Source: Citrus sinensis
Lineage: Eukaryota > Streptophyta > Magnoliopsida > Sapindales > Rutaceae
DNA length: 64,000 bases
Reading direction: 5' to 3'
Assembly (NCBI RefSeq): GCF_022201045.2
Contig: NC_068561.1
Coordinates: 20,648,501 to 20,712,500 of the forward strand
Position numbers and translations under genes: made by a program. Below the pieces are notes generated by a model. The model was not told the origin of the DNA. It was given only the letters and a program-made list of their open reading frames with translations, and searched no databases. Positions 60,511 to 64,000 of this stretch are shown in pieces; within the stretch, counting starts at the first letter, position 1, and each line of letters begins with the position of its first letter.

Positions 60511-61243
60511 CTAGACACTAGTAGAGTTTTTCGGGTCATTGCCTTCTTGCTGAGCCTGAGTCCTAGAACTGTCCTTCTTCTCCATGACTTGCTGGATCCC
60601 TTCTTGATATCCTTCAATAAAGCTTTCGAGAGCATCTCTATAAGCAGAAGCTCTAGTCATGTAGACTCGCTGCAGAGCATGCCTTAAGGTCTCCATTCCC
60701 CCTCTCGCAGCCACCACTAATTATTTTAATTAATTTTTGTTATTAAATAAATTACGGAATAAACATCAGAATTTAACACAAACTCCACTTGCAATGCAAT
60801 TGTAAAACAAAAGTAACTAAAGATATGAATGATAACAATAATTTAATTTAGCTCACATAATCGATAATCAAAATTAAGAAAGAAATCTCACCAAGATCTT
60901 CAATCACCGAGGGTTCCTTGGGTTTATTAGCAATTGGTTGATTGGCATCTTCTCTCGCATTCACATCGTCATTATCCTTCTTATAATCATTCGGCCGAAG
61001 ATCCGGACCGATATCCCTCACCCAGCTCGCCCCATAAAGCCTCGATGCCTCCTTCAACACCGTTACCCCCCAAAAAAAAAAATGGAAGGTTATTCTCAAT
61101 ATTACCAGCCAGCGCTCGTGCCAAGTCAGTTTGCGGTGTTTTTAGATGCGAGGAGGATCGGGAAGCGACGATGGAAATGCGATTTCTTTTAAGTCGTATC
61201 GAATGTAATCGTACACCTTCCTACACACTACTTTTACCTTCAT
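60511..61243 (-). pseudogene. Broken second copy of the 170-aa gene
   Basis: The exons correspond to those of copy 1 (start 61243, stop 60511). The first exon has a TAA at 61142-61144, where copy 1 has a Lys codon after PPHI. The acceptor of intron 1 has changed from AG to CG (61061-61062). Exon 2 and exon 3 frames are otherwise open and differ from copy 1 by a handful of residues (for example LESFIEG for LKSFIEG, VIEDLG for VLEDLG, QPIANK for QPTADK). This suggests a young pseudogene. A transcript starting downstream could still yield the C-terminal part. Confidence 0.85.
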
Positions 61244-61470
61244 TCTCTTACTGCGTTTCTCTTCCGCCTGCGAAACAGTGCGTGAGCACTAATATTGGTT
61301 ACTGATTACACTTTACACTCACTCCCTGAAACAGAAACAGAACCCCCAAACCTTTGGAATGCGACGGCTGCTAATGTCGATTTTTGAGAAGTTTGGGCCT
61401 CCGGTTTTCGGGTGGGCTTTGTCTTTGCTAGCCCACACTCTTCTTTTTCGTCCTCAAGGAAAGCAAATAT

Positions 61471-61485
61471 ATATTATTACTGTTA

Positions 61486-61529
<44 letters not shown>

Positions 61530-62352
61530 TAAAATAATAATAACCATTATTATTAATTTTCAGTTCACGTCTTGAGTGATGTAAAAAACACATATTTTAA
61601 ATACGTTGGATGTTGTATTTTTGTCTATTAGTGTATTAAAATTTATATTTTTTTACTCAAAATTTTACTTTAATAAAATGAGGATGTCCTCATTAAAAAA
61701 TAATTATATATATATATATGAAATTGTTTTCTTCTCTTTCTTCTTTTAATTTTAGCAACGGCATGCATATTTGTCATATGGAGAGATAATATGCATGTTT
61801 TTCCCCCTTCGAAAAGAACTTAAATAAAGAACTTTAATATACATGTTTTTCCCTCCTTCCAAAAGAACTTTAATAACCGGTTTGTTAAATGAGAAAAATA
61901 AAAAACAGTCAGCCTCTTTCATTGCATCCAAATCTAGTTCCCTTAGGATTCTATTTACATGCAACATAAATTTATATGAAATAAAACGACAGTCAAGATA
62001 ATTCTGTATAAGATAGGATTAGGTGCAAAAATATTCAAACACAAGAAACCCGTTAGTATTTCCTTGATATATCGCATCTAAAATATGTTTTATTCATCTA
62101 AATTCATAACATTCATTGCGCGTGGTACCTGTAAAGGGCTTGATTAGGCAATTGAAAACAAAAAAAGGCATGCAATTGTGTGACGATTACTCTTGATCTC
62201 CCCTATCAATCATTTAAAGAAAGGTAACTTAAAATTAGTGCCGTATTATTAGAAGGCAAAATCCACACTACAACTGTTAAAAGTTCTTCTGTTTCTCTCT
62301 CCACAACCACAAGACTCCTTCAAAGTTAAAAACTCTTCTTCTTCCTCTTCTA
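61471..62352. other. Intergenic/promoter region of the TBL gene
   Basis: A TTA/TA microsatellite lies at about 61480-61560. A duplicated stretch (ATGCATGTTTTTCCCCCTTCGAAAAGAACTT-like, then ACATGTTTTTCCCTCCTTCC) occurs twice at about 61790-61870. A pyrimidine-rich 5' leader runs just before 62353. No gene seen. Confidence 0.45.
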
Positions 62353-64000
62353 ATGGATCTTTCTTCGCCCTCTAATCAATCAAGCACATCCAAATGGAAT
62401 CTTTTCTTATTTCCAATCACTTTTAAGAGAATATTTGTATATGCAATAACTATTTTTTTACTTATGTTTGTATCTTTTTATGTTATATTCAATCTTACAA
62501 TGAGTTCTTTCAACGCTCAGTTTCTCTTTCGTTTCGGTTTCTTGTCTCAAATCTTGCCAAGCAACCAAGAAACGCCTTTACAAGTTTGTGATTACTCTTA
62601 TGGCAAATGGGTTCGTGACGAAAGCTACCCACTTCGATCATACAGCGAGAGCTGCCCGTTTCTTGATCCCGGCTTTCGTTGTCGACAAAATGGTCGAAAA
62701 GATGATGAGTATCTCAAATGGCGATGGCAACCCCACAGCTGTGATCTTCCAAGGTATGAAGATTTATTATCATGAAGCTTATAGATACATGCAGAAGCGT
62801 GCACGTCCATTTCATAATACAAAAAAGTTTTTTCTTTCGTTTCTTTGCATTTCTAGAAGAAAAAGGCAATTCAAAACTTGCGGTTGGATGGCCAAGAAAT
62901 TCATGTGAAGTTGATGAAATATGTACATCGCCTTCGTGTTAATTTTGACAATGTTATTACATTTGAAAAAAAAATAAAAAATCAATGATGTAATGATGAT
63001 TGTTTCAAATTATGGATAGTATGGATAGACCATTTATTTAGTACCCCAAATCGTGAACCTTGCTTATTCTTGTATTTTAGTAGATTATATTCCATCAGTC
63101 GTTCACCTCATAGGTTTCTTGTCAATACGCATCAATGAAACATTGCTGCATAACAAAGCAATATCTCATGAATCAACCAATGCAGCAAATGAATGTGTCA
63201 CTCAAGGATGCATCACCAATACTTTGCTGTGTTGCAAAGCAACGTCCGGAAAGAAACCTACAGATGTATTCTCTTCAATTTTCCCTTTTTCATAGTTACA
63301 ATTCATATAAAGTACTGAAGAATAAATTCCAATAAACAGAAACTTGATGATAACGTTATATATAAGAACTACAGCAGTAATTTGTACGCAATAGTCATAA
63401 TATTTTCGAATTCCTCTATGGCCATTCTCATTTGTCTATGCTCTCATCGCAGATTCAATGCTACTGATCTTTTGGAAAGGAGTCGAAATGGACGTATAGT
63501 ATACGCTGGGGATTCTATAGGGAGAAACCAATGGGAATCTCTGATATGCATGCTTGCACGGGCTGTTCCTAACCAGTCTGATATATATGAAGAAAAAGGA
63601 AAGCCAATAACCAAGCACAAGGGCTTTCTCTCCATGCGGTTTCGTGAATACAATCTCACCGTTGAATATTACAGAGCACCTTTCCTCGTGGTCATAGGCC
63701 GTCCACCGCAGAACTCACCGCATAAGATCCGAACAACTGTTCGGGTTGACGAGTTGCATTGGTTTTCCGAAAAATGGGTTGGAGCTGATGTTCTGATTTT
63801 CAATGCCGGCCATTGGTGGAATGCAGATAAAACTGTTAAGATGTACGACATCTGCTTTTCAAAACAAAAAAAAATTTTGGGGACCGGGTTGATTGAAGAG
63901 TGTTGTTCTTTTTTCAAAATTTATCTATTTATTATTATTATTATTATTTTTTTCTGTTTGTCTTCAGGGGCTGTTATTTCCAGGAGGGAGGGCAAGTGAA
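62353..64000 (+). CDS. TRICHOME BIREFRINGENCE-LIKE (TBL) polysaccharide O-acetyltransferase, 5' part
   Basis: Exons: 62353-62753, 63453-63842 and 63968 onward, cut by the window end. Junctions AG|A and AT|G restore the frame. This is a type II Golgi membrane protein with one N-terminal anchor at about residues 24-50 ([20 protein letters not shown]). The TBL domain starts at [20 protein letters not shown], and [20 protein letters not shown] and [20 protein letters not shown] follow. The last holds the GDS motif with the catalytic Ser. [23 protein letters not shown] is the block before the C-terminal DxxH, which lies outside the window. Members O-acetylate xylan, pectin or mannan in the Golgi. 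The subgroup resembles TBL8-11, but this is uncertain. Confidence 0.93.

Larger units (their letters stand above)
57345..61470. repeat. Tandem segmental duplication of about 1 kb
   Basis: Unit 1 is 57345-58238 plus 59443-59740. Unit 2 is about 60506-61510. Both contain the 170-aa gene, its promoter and about 120 bases of upstream DNA (GTCGATTTTTGA..., GGGTGGGCTTTGTCTT) ending in a TTA microsatellite. Unit 1 was later split by a hAT-like element (58239-59442) and a MITE (59564-59693). A foldback element (59748-60476) sits in the microsatellite between the units. Confidence 0.9.

Overview
The window is nuclear DNA from a eudicot plant. It is AT-rich, the genes are split by short GT-AG introns, and all the protein families are plant ones. 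The overall feel is Citrus/Rutaceae-like, but that is an impression and was not tested. All exon models were built by hand from open frames, splice dinucleotides and family motifs.

Region 1 (1-14.4 kb) is a cluster of classical short-chain dehydrogenases of the secoisolariciresinol/xanthoxin-dehydrogenase type. Three tandem + strand copies start at 1476, about 3.65 kb and 6539, and a more distant fourth copy lies on the - strand (10062-11509). The intact copies share one architecture: a tiny first exon of 35-38 nt, a short intron and one large exon. The second copy is decayed. A fragment of chloroplast rpoB lies upstream, and the gaps hold a SINE, a hAT-like element, a MITE and a LINE 3' end.

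Region 2 (14.4-20.2 kb) is a tandem pair of five-exon IAA-amino acid hydrolase (ILR1-like, M20D) genes. Between them is a tandem duplication whose edges fall on a 5-bp microhomology inside a SINE.

Region 3 (20.2-30.5 kb) has an intronless PPR gene (-) and a complete 5.5-kb Mutator-like element with 124-bp terminal inverted repeats. The element carries a transposase gene and a convergent GRF zinc-finger/membrane-anchor gene. A 62-aa membrane protein gene and a PP2-B-type F-box/lectin gene follow.

Region 4 (31-52.4 kb) holds a 708-aa coiled-coil protein (-), a ten-exon S28 prolyl carboxypeptidase (+), about 9.5 kb without a recognisable gene, and a B3 transcription factor of the NGATHA-like type with an RLFGV repression motif.

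Region 5 (52.4-64 kb) has a long gene-poor stretch and then a tandem duplication of an unrecognised three-exon gene. Copy 1 (57350-58122) is intact. Copy 2 (60511-61243) is a pseudogene. Copy 1's flank was hit by a 1.2-kb hAT-like element that carries a captured cytochrome P450 CYP707A exon, by a small 9-bp-TSD MITE and by a 729-bp foldback element. Copy 2 shows the empty sites for the first two. The window ends inside a TRICHOME BIREFRINGENCE-LIKE (TBL) gene.

I found no multigene system acting as a unit. The strongest unusual objects are the two-gene MULE, the P450-capturing hAT element with its natural empty-site control, and the SDR copy whose only start lies in its former intron.
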